From the NCBI GenBank assembly GCA_038255145.1, contig JBBSLP010000045.1, positions 1 to 49,231 on the forward strand: a stretch of 49,231 nucleotides of DNA. The letters run 5' to 3'. The notes beneath the pieces are model-generated. The model ran no database searches and was not told the DNA's origin. It saw only the letters and a program-made list of their open reading frames with translations. This stretch comes from WHTX01 sp038255145 (GTDB taxonomy: Bacteria > Actinomycetota > Acidimicrobiia > Acidimicrobiales > CAIXPF01). Positions 23,616 through 31,946 of this stretch are shown piece after piece. Made by a program: the position numbers and the translations under genes. Numbering within the stretch: the stretch's first letter is position 1; every line of letters starts with the position of its first letter.

Positions 23616-25571
23616 ATGGCGGACAAGGTGATCGGGATCGATGTCGGCACGAACGCCGTGCGGGCCGCCGAGGTCGTCCTCGGGGCCACGCCGCGCCTCG
23701 TGCGCTTCGGGCAGGTTGCGCTCCCCGCCGGCGCCGTCGACGAGGGTGAGGTCGTCGACGTCGACGCCGTGGCCGAGGCGCTCAAGCGCCTGTGGAGGGA
23801 AGCCGGCTTCTCCAGCCGGCGCGTCCGGGTCGGCATCGCCTCCGCCAGGGTCATCGTGCGCATCGTCGAGCTGCCGCTCCTCTCCGACGCCGACACCACC
23901 TCCACCCTCGGACTCCAGCTCCCCGAGTACGTGCCCCTGCCGCCCGAGTCGACCGTGTTCGACTTCCAACCCCTCGAGACGGTCGACGCCGAGGAAGGCC
24001 CCCAGCGCCGCCTGCTGCTGGCCGCCGCCCACGAGGAGGCCGTCCGCCCCCTGGTCGAAGCCGTGGCCAAGGCCGGGCTCAAACTTGCGGCCGTGGACGT
24101 CATCCCCGCCGCCCTGGCCCGGGCCCTGGTGCCCGGTCCCCCGCCGACCTCCCTGTCCACCTCCCCACCACCGTGGGCGGCCCGGCCGTCTGCCGAGGGC
24201 AGCGAGCCTCTGACCGCCCTGGGCGCGCTCCCTCACCTGCCGCACGCCGCGGGCGATGTCGGCGCTGGCGCCGATGGCGACATCGAGGACGGCGACGGCG
24301 CGGAGGACAGCGCGGAGGACGGCGGCCCCGCCGGTGATCCCCAGGGGCCGGTAGAGGCCATCGTGTCGATCGGCGCGGGCACGACGGTGGTGGTCGTCGC
24401 CCGAGCGGCGACGCCGCTGTTCTCCCGCACCATCACCAGCGTCGCCGGCCGCCAGGTCACCGAGCGCATCGCCACCGAGCTCTCCGTGACCACCGAGGAG
24501 GCCGAGCGGCGCAAGCGCGGCATCCCGTCCGATGACCCCGAGACCGAGGAAGCCGAGGGCGAGGCCCTCGCGGGCGCCGCCCTCCACCTGCGCCTGGCCG
24601 AAGGGCCCCTCGTCTCCGAGCTCGTCGCCGAGGTGGTCGACTCGCTGGCCTTCTACGACGGCCAGCCCGGCGCGCTGACCGTCGAGCGGGTCCTCCTCAC
24701 CGGGGGCGGCTCCCTCCTCGACGGCCTGCCCGAGCTGCTCGCCGAGCGGCTGGGCCTGGACGTCGCCCCCGCCGATCCGCTGCTCAGGGCCGAGGTCGGT
24801 GACCTCGGCTTCGAACCCGAGGACCTACCCTTCCTGGCCCCCTACCTGGGCGCCGCCCTCGGTGTCGCCCTCGGCGGCGACAAGACCAGGACCAAGCGCA
24901 TCGACCTGCGCCCGGCGTCAGGGCAGTCGGGTCGGTCCCGGCGCCCTCTCCTCGCCGGCGGGGTCGCTGCGCTCCTCCTCGTCGCCACCGCCGGGTTCTA
25001 CGTCCAGCGCAGCGGCGCCATCGGCCAGGAGGAGGTGCAGGCCACCGTCCTCCGAGCCCAACTCGCCGAGCTCCAGGTGCCGGCAGCCGACGGAGCGAGC
25101 GCCGGAGCCGTGCGGACGCCGTCCTCCCTCCAGGCCATCCTCGACGAGGCCCGGGACCGCGACGCCGACTGGCTGGCCGTCGTCCAGCAACTCGACGGCA
25201 TCAGCGCACCCCTCGGCGTGCAGATCTCCTCGCTCCAGGGCGCCACCACGGCGCCCGTTACCGGCAAGGCCAAGGCGGGCGCCACCGCCAGCGACGCCGC
25301 CGGCGAGGTCACGACGACGACCAGCGGGGCAGCCCCGCCCGACCCCGCCACCACCGCCCTCGGGCAGATCACCCTCACCGCCGCCGCGCCGGGCCTGGAA
25401 GCGGTGGCCGGGTGGGTGGACGCCATGGAGGCCGACCTGCGCTTCGACGACGCCTGGGTCAGCGGCGTCACCTCCGCCGGAGAGGGCGGCGGCGGCGTGC
25501 AGTTCGCCGCCCAGGTCACCATCACCGGGGCGAACCTCGTCCCCCGTCCGCTGATCGAGGTGGCCCGATGA
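23616..25571 (+). CDS. PilM-PilN fusion protein of the type IV pilus
   Basis: 651 aa from ATG 23616 (GAAGGAAG upstream). Residues 1-425 are PilM, an actin-like cytoplasmic protein: phosphate-1 loop IGIDVGTNAVRAAEV, VDSLAFYDGQPG, LTGGGSLLDGLPELL. An Asp/Glu/Gly-rich insert lies at about 212-240. From ~428 the sequence becomes PilN: KRIDLRPASGQ in place of the usual INLLPWR peptide, a transmembrane helix (LLAGGVAALLLVATAGFYVQ) and a periplasm-side domain of ~180 aa. Normally PilM binds the PilN N-terminal peptide; here they are covalently joined. The stop overlaps pilO by ATGA. Confidence 0.9.
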   Translation: MADKVIGIDVGTNAVRAAEVVLGATPRLVRFGQVALPAGAVDEGEVVDVDAVAEALKRLWREAGFSSRRVRVGIASARVIVRIVELPLLSDADTTSTLGLQLPEYVPLPPESTVFDFQPLETVDAEEGPQRRLLLAAAHEEAVRPLVEAVAKAGLKLAAVDVIPAALARALVPGPPPTSLSTSPPPWAARPSAEGSEPLTALGALPHLPHAAGDVGAGADGDIEDGDGAEDSAEDGGPAGDPQGPVEAIVSIGAGTTVVVVARAATPLFSRTITSVAGRQVTERIATELSVTTEEAERRKRGIPSDDPETEEAEGEALAGAALHLRLAEGPLVSELVAEVVDSLAFYDGQPGALTVERVLLTGGGSLLDGLPELLAERLGLDVAPADPLLRAEVGDLGFEPEDLPFLAPYLGAALGVALGGDKTRTKRIDLRPASGQSGRSRRPLLAGGVAALLLVATAGFYVQRSGAIGQEEVQATVLRAQLAELQVPAADGASAGAVRTPSSLQAILDEARDRDADWLAVVQQLDGISAPLGVQISSLQGATTAPVTGKAKAGATASDAAGEVTTTTSGAAPPDPATTALGQITLTAAAPGLEAVAGWVDAMEADLRFDDAWVSGVTSAGEGGGGVQFAAQVTITGANLVPRPLIEVAR

Positions 25572-26116
25572 AGGGCAAGGTGAACGCCAAGCTGCTGGGA
25601 GCCGTGGCCCTGCTCGTCGTGGCGCTCGTCTACCTCCTGGTCGTGCGCCCCCAGGGCGCCGCGCTGGCCGAGGCCCGCGGCGAACGCCAGGCGGTCGAGA
25701 CGCAGGTGGCCCAGCTGGAGCGCAAGGGCGAGACGAAGGACGCGACCCCCGTCGAGACCGACCCCCGGGTGGTGCTGCTGGGGGCGGCGATCCCCGCCAC
25801 CGCCGAGCTGTCCAACCTGTTCCGCCAGCTCAACACCATCGCCGCCGAGACGGGGATGCAGCAGACGAGCCTCACCCCTTCAGCTCTGGGAGCCGCCGAG
25901 GGCGCAGCGGGTGGTTCGATGCAGATCAGCCTGGCCGCAACCGGCCCCGCCGACGCCGCCAACGCCTACCTGCAACGCCTGGCCACCCTTGGGCGCCTGT
26001 TCGTGGTCGAGCAGTTCAGTCTGCAGCGCGCCGCCGAGGGCACCGGCGCCGTGCAGCTGCAGCTGTCCGGTCGCGTGTTCACCACCGAGGAGCCGGTCGC
26101 TCCCGAAGAGGGCTGA
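25568..26116 (+). CDS. pilO: PilO-like pilus alignment protein
   Basis: 182 aa. A short cytoplasmic KGKVNAK start, one transmembrane helix (LLGAVALLVVALVYLLVV), a coiled coil (LAEARGERQAVETQVAQLER) and a small ferredoxin-like domain. This is the PilO architecture. It is coupled to the PilM-PilN gene by a 4-nt overlap, and would pair with the PilN half to link motor and pilus. No pilP or pilQ follows, as expected without an outer membrane. The plus-strand operon ends here and runs straight into a gene relic. Confidence 0.85.
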   Translation: MKGKVNAKLLGAVALLVVALVYLLVVRPQGAALAEARGERQAVETQVAQLERKGETKDATPVETDPRVVLLGAAIPATAELSNLFRQLNTIAAETGMQQTSLTPSALGAAEGAAGGSMQISLAATGPADAANAYLQRLATLGRLFVVEQFSLQRAAEGTGAVQLQLSGRVFTTEEPVAPEEG

Positions 26117-26123
26117 GAGCGGT

Positions 26124-26658
26124 ATCAAAAGCGACTGGCTCGGCAAGGTGGTCGAAGCGGTCAGCGGCGAGCCGTTGGACACGTCCTTCTCGCGGCACAT
26201 CCTCGAACCGCTCGGCACGCATGACACCACCGTGCGCATGTCCGACGAGCAGCGGGCCAGGTGCGTGCCGGTGCAATCTCGCCCGAATGCTGCTCGGAGG
26301 TGGTGCGGTGGGCGATGTGTGCGTCCTGGAGGAGGTGACCGTCGACGACATGTTTCGCAACCAGATCGGCGATGTCGAGGTGAGGCCCTTCACGACGGCG
26401 CAGCCCGACCTCACCTTCGACGCTGACCTGGGGCCAGGTCTCAAATGGGGCCTGGGGCTACTGCTCAACACGATCGAGCAGCCCGGCATGCGGGCCGCGG
26501 GTGGCGGCTCGTGGGCAGGCATCTTCAACTCCCACTTCTGGGTGGACCGCGCCAGCGGGGTGACGAGAGCGATCTGTCTGCAGCTCCTACCCTTCTTCGA
26601 CCCGATGGCCGTTCAGCTCTACATCGACTTCGAACGGGTCCTCTACGCTTCCCGTGCG
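26124..26658 (+). pseudogene. Remnant of a serine beta-lactamase-family hydrolase
   Basis: Frame one reads SDWLGKVVEAVSGEPLD and HILEPLGTHDTTVRMSDEQR. About 10 nt after that frame loses similarity, another frame reads LARMLLGGGAVGDVCVLEE, GPGLKWGLGLLLNTIEQPGM, GGGSWAGIFNSHFWVDRASG and YIDFERVLYASR. These are the central and C-terminal blocks of the class C beta-lactamase/esterase family. The N-terminal ~190 residues with the catalytic SxxK are absent, ~45 residues between the two blocks are deleted with a frameshift, and the end is cut at the tag gene. It is a deletion relic, not a sequencing error. Confidence 0.8.
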
Positions 26659-27374
26659 GACGGTGGTGTCGGGGGGGGCGCCCCCGGTGAAGGTGCACCC
26701 CGTGATGGGGGTGTTCTTGCCGGGCGGCTCCCGGCGCCGGATCTTGGCCGGGCCGGTGGGCGGGGGCGGACGAGCTGGGCCCGGAGGCGCTCGACCGCAG
26801 GCCGCACCCAGCACCCCTCGAGGTGGTCGTTGGTCATGCCCATGGCCTGCATGAAGGCGTACACCGTGGTGGGCCCGACGAAGGACCAGCCCCGGCGACG
26901 CAGGTCCCCGGACAGGGCGATCGAGGTGGGACTGGTCGAGGGTATGGGCTGGTCACCGGGCACCCGGTGCTCCTCGGCCGGCTCGTAGGACCACACATAG
27001 GCGGCCAGGGAACCCCACTCGTCGGCCAGGGCCAGGGCCCGACCGGCGTTGGCGATGGCCGATTCGATCTTGCGTCGGTGGCGCACGATGCCGGCGTCAG
27101 CCATGAGCCGCTCGACGTCATCGGGGCCGAACGCGGCCATCACCGCGGGGTCGAAGCGGCCGAAGGCGGCCCGGAACGCCTCCCGCTTGCGCAGGATGGT
27201 CAGCCACGACAGGCCCGACTGGAACCCCTCCAGGCAGAGCTTCTCGAACAGGCGCACGTCGTCGACCACGGGCCGACCCCACTCGTGGTCGTGGTAGGCG
27301 ACGTAGTCAGGGGTCGACATCCCCCAGCCGCAACGCGACAGTCCGTCCTCACCGATGCGCAACTGGTCGGGCAC
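26643..27374 (-). CDS. tag: DNA-3-methyladenine glycosylase I
   Basis: The enzyme excises 3-methyladenine from alkylated DNA. Family signatures: RCGWG, YVAYHDHEWGRPV, EGFQSGLSWLTILRKREAFR, the FVGPTTVYAFMQAMGMTNDH segment and EGCWVR. The four zinc ligands (early Cys and His, late His and Cys) are present. GTG 27374 gives the usual short N-terminus. The C-terminus has a ~55-residue Arg/Pro-rich extension after EGCWVR that overlaps the opposite-strand hydrolase relic. The original stop was probably lost in the rearrangement that created the relic. Confidence 0.9.
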   Translation of the reverse strand: MPDQLRIGEDGLSRCGWGMSTPDYVAYHDHEWGRPVVDDVRLFEKLCLEGFQSGLSWLTILRKREAFRAAFGRFDPAVMAAFGPDDVERLMADAGIVRHRRKIESAIANAGRALALADEWGSLAAYVWSYEPAEEHRVPGDQPIPSTSPTSIALSGDLRRRGWSFVGPTTVYAFMQAMGMTNDHLEGCWVRPAVERLRAQLVRPRPPARPRSGAGSRPARTPPSRGAPSPGAPPPTPPSAREA

Positions 27375-27445
27375 AGCGTCATCCCAGCACGCCGACAGCC
27401 GTCCCACCACACGACCGCAGCGTGGGTCCGCTGTGCTAGGCAGGG

Positions 27446-28366
27446 ATGATGACGGGGGTCGAGTTCGGGATCGCGCTGCATCGGGTCGACGACGTGGCCG
27501 GTGCGGCCCGCGAGTTCGAGGACCTGGGCTACGACTACCTCACGTGTGGTGAGCACGTCAGCTTCAACGTGCCCGTGTCCAACTCACTCATCTCCCTGGC
27601 CGTGGCCGCCGGTGCCACCACCCGCATCAAGCTGATGAACAGCATCGCCCTGGTGCCGCTGTATCCGGCCGCCCTGCTGGCCAAGATGGTGGCGTCGCTC
27701 GACGTTGCCTCCGGCGGCCGCTTCGAGCTCGGCGTGGGCGTCGGTGGTGAGAACGCCCGTGAGTTCGAGGCCTGCGGGGTGCCCGTCAACGAGCGCGGCG
27801 CCCGCACCAACGAGGCCCTCGACGTCCTGCGCCGGCTGTGGACCGAGACCGATGTGGCCTACGACGGCCGCTTCAACCACTTCAGCGGCGTCACCATCGC
27901 CCCGCCTCCCGTGCAGAAGCCCCACCCCGCCATCTGGATCTCGGGGCGCAAGGAGGCGGCCATGAAGCGCACCGCCCGCTACGGCGACGGCTGGCTGCCC
28001 TACATGTTCACCCCCGAGATGCTGGCCTCGTCGCTGACCCGCATCGCCGAGCTGCGAGCCGAGACCGACCGGGCCACAGATCCCGTGCGGGCCGGGCTGT
28101 TCGTCTTCTTCTGCGTGCACGAGGACGGCGCCACCGCCCGCCAGATGGCCGTGGCCCGGCTGTCCAAGCAGTACGCCCAGGACTTCTCCGGCATCGCCGA
28201 GCGCTACGCCCTGGTGGGCACACCTGACGAGGTCCGGGCCCGTCTGCGGGAGTTCGTCGACGCCGGTGCCCGCACCGTGGTCGTGTCCTCGGCCTGCGCC
28301 TCCGACTACGTCGAGCGCAACCACCAGCTGTTCGCCGAGGAGATCCTTCCCGCCTTCCGGGCCTGA
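27446..28366 (+). CDS. LLM-class (luciferase-like) F420-type oxidoreductase
   Basis: 306 aa, TIM-barrel luciferase-like fold. VEFGIALHRVDDVAGAAREF is followed by GYDYLTCGEHV, SGGRFELGVGVGGENAREFE, PHPAIWISGRKEAAMKRTAR, YGDGWLPYMF and a C-terminal VGTPDEVRARLREF helix. This pattern matches actinobacterial F420-dependent enzymes, although cofactor choice (F420 or FMN) cannot be proved from sequence alone. The substrate is unknown. It is divergent from tag with a 71-nt gap. Confidence 0.85.
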   Translation: MMTGVEFGIALHRVDDVAGAAREFEDLGYDYLTCGEHVSFNVPVSNSLISLAVAAGATTRIKLMNSIALVPLYPAALLAKMVASLDVASGGRFELGVGVGGENAREFEACGVPVNERGARTNEALDVLRRLWTETDVAYDGRFNHFSGVTIAPPPVQKPHPAIWISGRKEAAMKRTARYGDGWLPYMFTPEMLASSLTRIAELRAETDRATDPVRAGLFVFFCVHEDGATARQMAVARLSKQYAQDFSGIAERYALVGTPDEVRARLREFVDAGARTVVVSSACASDYVERNHQLFAEEILPAFRA

Positions 28367-28400
28367 TCCTTACGGGCCTGATCCTTCCCGGGCTGATCAG
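28358..28400. repeat. Tandem 15-nt repeats across two convergent stop codons
   Basis: CGGGCCTGATCCTTA (28358-28372) and CGGGCCTGATCCTTC (28373-28387) are followed by a diverged unit starting CCGGGCTGATCA. The first unit contains the LLM-gene TGA and the last lies at the GNAT stop. Confidence 0.8.
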
Positions 28401-29026
28401 GGCAGGCGGCGCTGCGCTTCCCACAGCCGACAGGCGTAGGTGGTGGGGAACAGCTTGCGGGTGCAGGCGAACACCAGGTCCCGACCCAGCTGGGCGGGGG
28501 CGGTCAGGGCCCGTGAGCGGGTGCCGACGAGCTCGAAGCCCAGGCGCCGGGGGATGCGGGCGGAGACGGCGTTGGCCGCGTCGCAGTGCACCTCGATGGT
28601 GTCGATGTCCTCGAGCTGGAAGGCGGCCCAGGTCAGCGCAGCCGTGCCCAGGGTGGCGAAGCCCCGCCGGCACGAGGGGGCCACGGTCCAGTAGCCGATG
28701 CTGAAGCCGTCGGGCCGCCCGGGCAGGGCGTGGAGGCCGGCCGAGCCCACGGGCCGGGGCGGGGTGCCGTCGGTGGGGTCGTCGAGGTCGGCGTCGTAGC
28801 TGGCGTACACGTAGCGCTGGCCGGCGTCCCAGCCCTGGCGGCACAGCTGGAACCAGGACCGGCTGGCCCCCTCGGTGGGCCGGGCCTGGGCCCAACCCTC
28901 GAAGCGAGCCAGGTGGTCGTGGCTGGCCTGCTGCACCTCGGTGTACGCCCGCGCGTCGGCCTCCCAAACCGGAGCCATCCGCAGAGCCCCGACGACCAGT
29001 TCTCGAGGTGGTCGAGCATCTCCCAT
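28397..29026 (-). CDS. GNAT-family N-acetyltransferase
   Basis: 209 aa. The RimJ/RimL-like GNAT layout is visible: LRMAPVWEADA at the start, FSIGYWTVAPSCRRGFATLG for beta-4 and the acetyl-CoA pyrophosphate loop, and IEVHCDAANAVSARIPRRLG followed by FELVGTRSR for the final motif. Such enzymes acetylate protein N-termini or small amines. The substrate is not predictable. Convergent with the LLM gene. Confidence 0.85.
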   Translation of the reverse strand: MGDARPPRELVVGALRMAPVWEADARAYTEVQQASHDHLARFEGWAQARPTEGASRSWFQLCRQGWDAGQRYVYASYDADLDDPTDGTPPRPVGSAGLHALPGRPDGFSIGYWTVAPSCRRGFATLGTAALTWAAFQLEDIDTIEVHCDAANAVSARIPRRLGFELVGTRSRALTAPAQLGRDLVFACTRKLFPTTYACRLWEAQRRLP

Positions 29027-29208
29027 CGGGCCCCCTTCCTCGACAGCTCCGCTCCTGACGCAGGACAGAGGGTAGCCAGCGCCGACGACGCCGGACGCCG
29101 CGGCTACCGTGCGCCGCGGGAGGTGGGTCGATGGGGGCTGCAGGACGAGGCGCCGACGAGGGCTCGGGACGTGGGCGGTGGGTTCCCGGGGGACGCGAGG
29201 GCCGACGG

Positions 29209-30474
29209 GTGTCCGCCGCGGACGCCGTGGCCGCCGTCGCCGCGGTCGGGGACCGACCCCGGGTGTTCTTCACCGGCACCTGCGCCACCCCACAGGCGTT
29301 GCTGGCCGAGCTCGACGACCAGCGCCACCACTTCAGCCGGGTGGACCTGGTGTGCGGCTACCTGATCGAGGCGCCGCCGCTGCTGGCCCACGCCGGGGAG
29401 CCCTTCCACCTGACGGCCACCCAGGCCACCCCGGCCATGCGGGCCACCGGGGAGCGGGGGGCCCTGCACGTGCTACCGGCCCGCTACTCGGACCACGCCG
29501 CCCTGCTCGCCCCGGGGGGGCCACTGCCGGTGGACGTGGCCCTCTTGCACGTGAGCGCGCCGGGGCCGGGGGGCAAGTTCAGCCTGGGGGTGGCCACGGG
29601 GGTGGCGTGGCACCTGGCCGCCCAGGCGCCGCTGGTGATCGCCCAGGTCAACCCGCAGATGCCCTACTGCTTCGGTGACGCCGAGCTCGATCGCGATGCC
29701 TTCGACCTGTTGGTCGACGTGGACGAACCCCTGATCGAGATGGCCCCGGCCCGCGTCGATCCGGTCATGGCTGCCGTGGCCGCGGGGGCGGCGGCCCTGG
29801 TGCCCGATGGGGCCACCGTGCAGTTCGGCATCGGTGCCCTGCCCGACGGGGTGTTGGGGGCGCTGGGCGACCGACGTGAGCTGGGCATCCACTCGGGCAT
29901 GTTGAGCCGGGCCTGCATCGACCTGGTCGAGTCCGGGGTGGTGACCAACACCCGCAAGGGGGTCGACGAGGGGGTGTCGGTGGCGGCCGAGGTCATCGGG
30001 GACCGCGAGCTGTTCGACTGGGTGGACCGCAACCCCCGCTGCCGGCTGGTGCGGGCGTCGGTGAGCCACGGGGCGGCGTCGCTGTCCCGGCTGGCCGGGT
30101 TCGTGGCCATCAACGGAGCCATCGAGGTGGCGCTGGACGGCTCGGTGGGCAGCGAGGTGGTGGGAGGCCGGATCGTGTCGGGGCCGGGTGGCCTGCCCGA
30201 CTTCACCTTCGCTGCCAGCCTGGACGGCGGCGGCCGGTCGATCATCGCCCTGCCCTCGGTCGCAGGCCGAGACCGCATCTCCCGCATCGTGGGCCGCATC
30301 CAACCCCCGGCGCCGACGACCCTGCCCGCCTACCTGGCCGACCGGGTGGTCACGGAGCACGGTGTGGCCGAACTACGCGGCCGCGACCTGGCCGAACGCG
30401 AAGCCGCCCTGGTCGCCATCGCCGACCCCGAACACCGCGACACCCTGGCCGCCTTCACCGGCCGCCAACGCTGA
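29209..30474 (+). CDS. Acetyl-CoA hydrolase / CoA-transferase family protein with altered active-site motif
   Basis: About 421 aa from GTG 29209; an ATG at 29131 would add a Gly/Arg-rich stretch not typical of the family. It matches the 4-hydroxybutyrate CoA-transferase/acetyl-CoA hydrolase fold: HVSAPGPGGKFSLG, INPQMPYCFG-like segment (QVNPQMPYCFGD), VQFGIGALPDGVLGAL, GIHSGMLS, VVTNTRKG, and SVAGRDRISRIVGRI with VVTEHGVAELRG. The family catalytic glutamate is normally in a GIHSEM-like motif; here Gly replaces it. Function as a CoA-transferase is therefore uncertain. Confidence 0.8.
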   Translation: MSAADAVAAVAAVGDRPRVFFTGTCATPQALLAELDDQRHHFSRVDLVCGYLIEAPPLLAHAGEPFHLTATQATPAMRATGERGALHVLPARYSDHAALLAPGGPLPVDVALLHVSAPGPGGKFSLGVATGVAWHLAAQAPLVIAQVNPQMPYCFGDAELDRDAFDLLVDVDEPLIEMAPARVDPVMAAVAAGAAALVPDGATVQFGIGALPDGVLGALGDRRELGIHSGMLSRACIDLVESGVVTNTRKGVDEGVSVAAEVIGDRELFDWVDRNPRCRLVRASVSHGAASLSRLAGFVAINGAIEVALDGSVGSEVVGGRIVSGPGGLPDFTFAASLDGGGRSIIALPSVAGRDRISRIVGRIQPPAPTTLPAYLADRVVTEHGVAELRGRDLAEREAALVAIADPEHRDTLAAFTGRQR

Positions 30475-30527
30475 GCGAGGCCACCATCCGGGCGGCTTCC
30501 GCGGCTCGAGCACGAGGGTTTCCGGTT

Positions 30528-30548
30528 GGTTCCGCATCACGGCGAATT
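30528..30548 (+). repeat. Left terminal inverted repeat of the toxin-antitoxin cassette
   Basis: The 21-nt sequence starting GGTTCCGCATCACGG and ending AATT is repeated exactly, in inverted orientation, at 32928-32948. It lies 54 nt after the CoA-transferase-family stop and 20 nt before the HEPN stop. Confidence 0.85.
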
Positions 30549-30567
30549 TGGGCGGGAGCCAGGCTGA

Positions 30568-30971
30568 TCACATCGAGGTCTCCCCGACAGAGGACATCGA
30601 CCGCAGCACGTGTGACGCGGCGTCGAGAAGCTGCTCCGCCAGGTCGTCCGTCGCCTCGTCCACGTCCGCGGGAAACCGACCGTCGATCACCCACGGGTTG
30701 AGACTGGCGAGTCTGTCGTCACCGAGCCTGTCAGCGAGGTCGTCAGGCAGCAGCGAGCGGAGCTGGAAGAGGTCGTGAACCTTCCGGAAGGGGTCTTGGT
30801 GGCAATCAAAGCCGCCTTGATCGCCTTCTCCGCAGCCAGGTGGCTAAGGAAGCAGACCACCCGGGCGGGTCCGCCGCTGGTCGAGAGACGGCTGGCTGCA
30901 TCCAGATCCTCGGTGGCCTGGTTCAACCACCGACGCACCTCGACCAAACCGTCGTCATGCGGCCCGTTCAT
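30568..30971 (-). pseudogene. HEPN-domain toxin with a single-base frameshift
   Basis: ATG 30971 begins MNGPHDDGLVEVRRWLNQA, followed by the HEPN helices with FLSHLAAEKAIKAALIATKT. The frame then shifts at a GGGG run (30790-30793 plus strand). One added C on the coding strand restores TPFRKVHDLFQLRSLLPDDL and the rest to TGA 30568-30570, giving ~134 aa. HEPN proteins paired with MNT nucleotidyltransferases are toxins, typically RNases with RxxxxxH; here the region near RKVHDL is the best candidate but the motif is not exact. The start overlaps the MNT gene by 17 nt. Confidence 0.75.
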
Positions 30972-31329
30972 AGACCACCCGGCCCTCACGGACTGGCCAG
31001 TAGACCAGCGAACCGACAGCGTCCCCAAGGTCGGCCAGGTCGGCCGGCTCGGCGACGAACACGTCGACGGGTACCGGTGCTCCGATCGCGGCGCGGATCG
31101 ACCCCATGAGGCGATGCCGTCCGCCAGCGGCGATCTGCGGAACCACGACCAACAGATCGATGTCGGAATCGGGACCGGCCTCGCCGCGGGCCACAGAGCC
31201 GAACAGGATCACGCGTAGCGGATCAGCGAACGCGATGACGTCCTGCACCACTTCGGGCACCCATTCGACCAGGGAACGGCCGTCGTATCGACCTTCGTCA
31301 TCGACCCAGTGGGTGGACATGTGCTCCAT
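30955..31329 (-). CDS. MNT-type nucleotidyltransferase antitoxin
   Basis: About 124 aa from ATG 31329 (ATG 31320 with GGAG just upstream is also possible). Signature of minimal nucleotidyltransferases: RVILFGSVARGEAGPDSDID, i.e. GSxARGE plus DxD, followed by LLVVV. In known MNT-HEPN pairs the MNT protein AMPylates and neutralises the HEPN toxin. It overlaps the HEPN start, consistent with a coupled pair. It lies 70 nt downstream of mazF on the same strand. Confidence 0.85.
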   Translation of the reverse strand: MEHMSTHWVDDEGRYDGRSLVEWVPEVVQDVIAFADPLRVILFGSVARGEAGPDSDIDLLVVVPQIAAGGRHRLMGSIRAAIGAPVPVDVFVAEPADLADLGDAVGSLVYWPVREGRVVYERAA

Positions 31330-31399
31330 GCTGCTACGAACCAGTTCGGTCGGGTCTTGTCCCACCTCCTCCCCGGGGAACGGTTCAGCGTTGAGCACA

Positions 31400-31735
31400 T
31401 CAGACGAGGTCGAGCAGATCGCCGAGCACGGCTCGGACCTCGGCCAGCGACACCGCCCCGATGGCACCCAGGTCGCCCGCCTCCAAGCGCTGCGTACTGA
31501 CCACGGTGCAGAGATGGCATTGGGCGACCGAAGGGCTCCCCAATCCGTCCGCGGTCACCGGGACCTCAGTCGGCAATGCCCGCCGGGTGTTGCTGGTGAT
31601 GGGAACGACGTGGACCGTGCGAGGACCGGCCGCCAAGACCAGGTTCGCGGTCACGACGACGGCTGGGCGGACGAAACCGGGTTCGCTCCCCGCAGGCACA
31701 CCGAAGTCGACCCGTACCACGTCACCGGCCCGCAT
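31400..31735 (-). CDS. mazF: MazF/PemK-family mRNA interferase toxin
   Basis: 111 aa. GDVVRVDFGVPAGSEPGFVR then PAVVVTANL, VHVVPITSN and CHLCTVVSTQRL follow the MazF order: the N-terminal GD-hydrophobic strand, the R-P-x-V-V-V strand and the later VxPIT and D/S-Q-x-R regions. MazF toxins cleave mRNA at short sites. ATG 31735 overlaps the antitoxin stop by 14 nt, ensuring that antitoxin is made first. Confidence 0.9.
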   Translation of the reverse strand: MRAGDVVRVDFGVPAGSEPGFVRPAVVVTANLVLAAGPRTVHVVPITSNTRRALPTEVPVTADGLGSPSVAQCHLCTVVSTQRLEAGDLGAIGAVSLAEVRAVLGDLLDLV

Positions 31736-31946
31736 TGTCGTTCACTGCCTCCAACCCCAGGTCGAGCCACGCGGTTTCGTCCTCATCGAGGTCCGCCTGC
31801 GCGAGCGCCTCTCCCATGCGACGTTGCCGTTCGGCTCGGACCAAGCGAGCGAGCGCCTCGTCCAACGTCTCCCCTTCGGCCTCGGCCAAGCGCCTGAGGC
31901 CATCCCGCGTCTCCGTGGCGACGCGAATGGTAGTCGATTCCCGCAT
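31722..31946 (-). CDS. Ribbon-helix-helix antitoxin for MazF
   Basis: 74 aa. The N-terminus STTIRVATETRDGLRRLAEA is an RHH DNA-binding strand-helix-helix; the C-terminal half (MGEALAQADLDEDETAWLDL) is acidic and likely wraps the toxin. The ATG lies within a GCATAC/GTATGC palindrome, and GAGGGGT is the ribosome-binding site. First gene of the four-gene toxin-antitoxin transcript. Confidence 0.85.
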   Translation of the reverse strand: MRESTTIRVATETRDGLRRLAEAEGETLDEALARLVRAERQRRMGEALAQADLDEDETAWLDLGLEAVNDNAGR

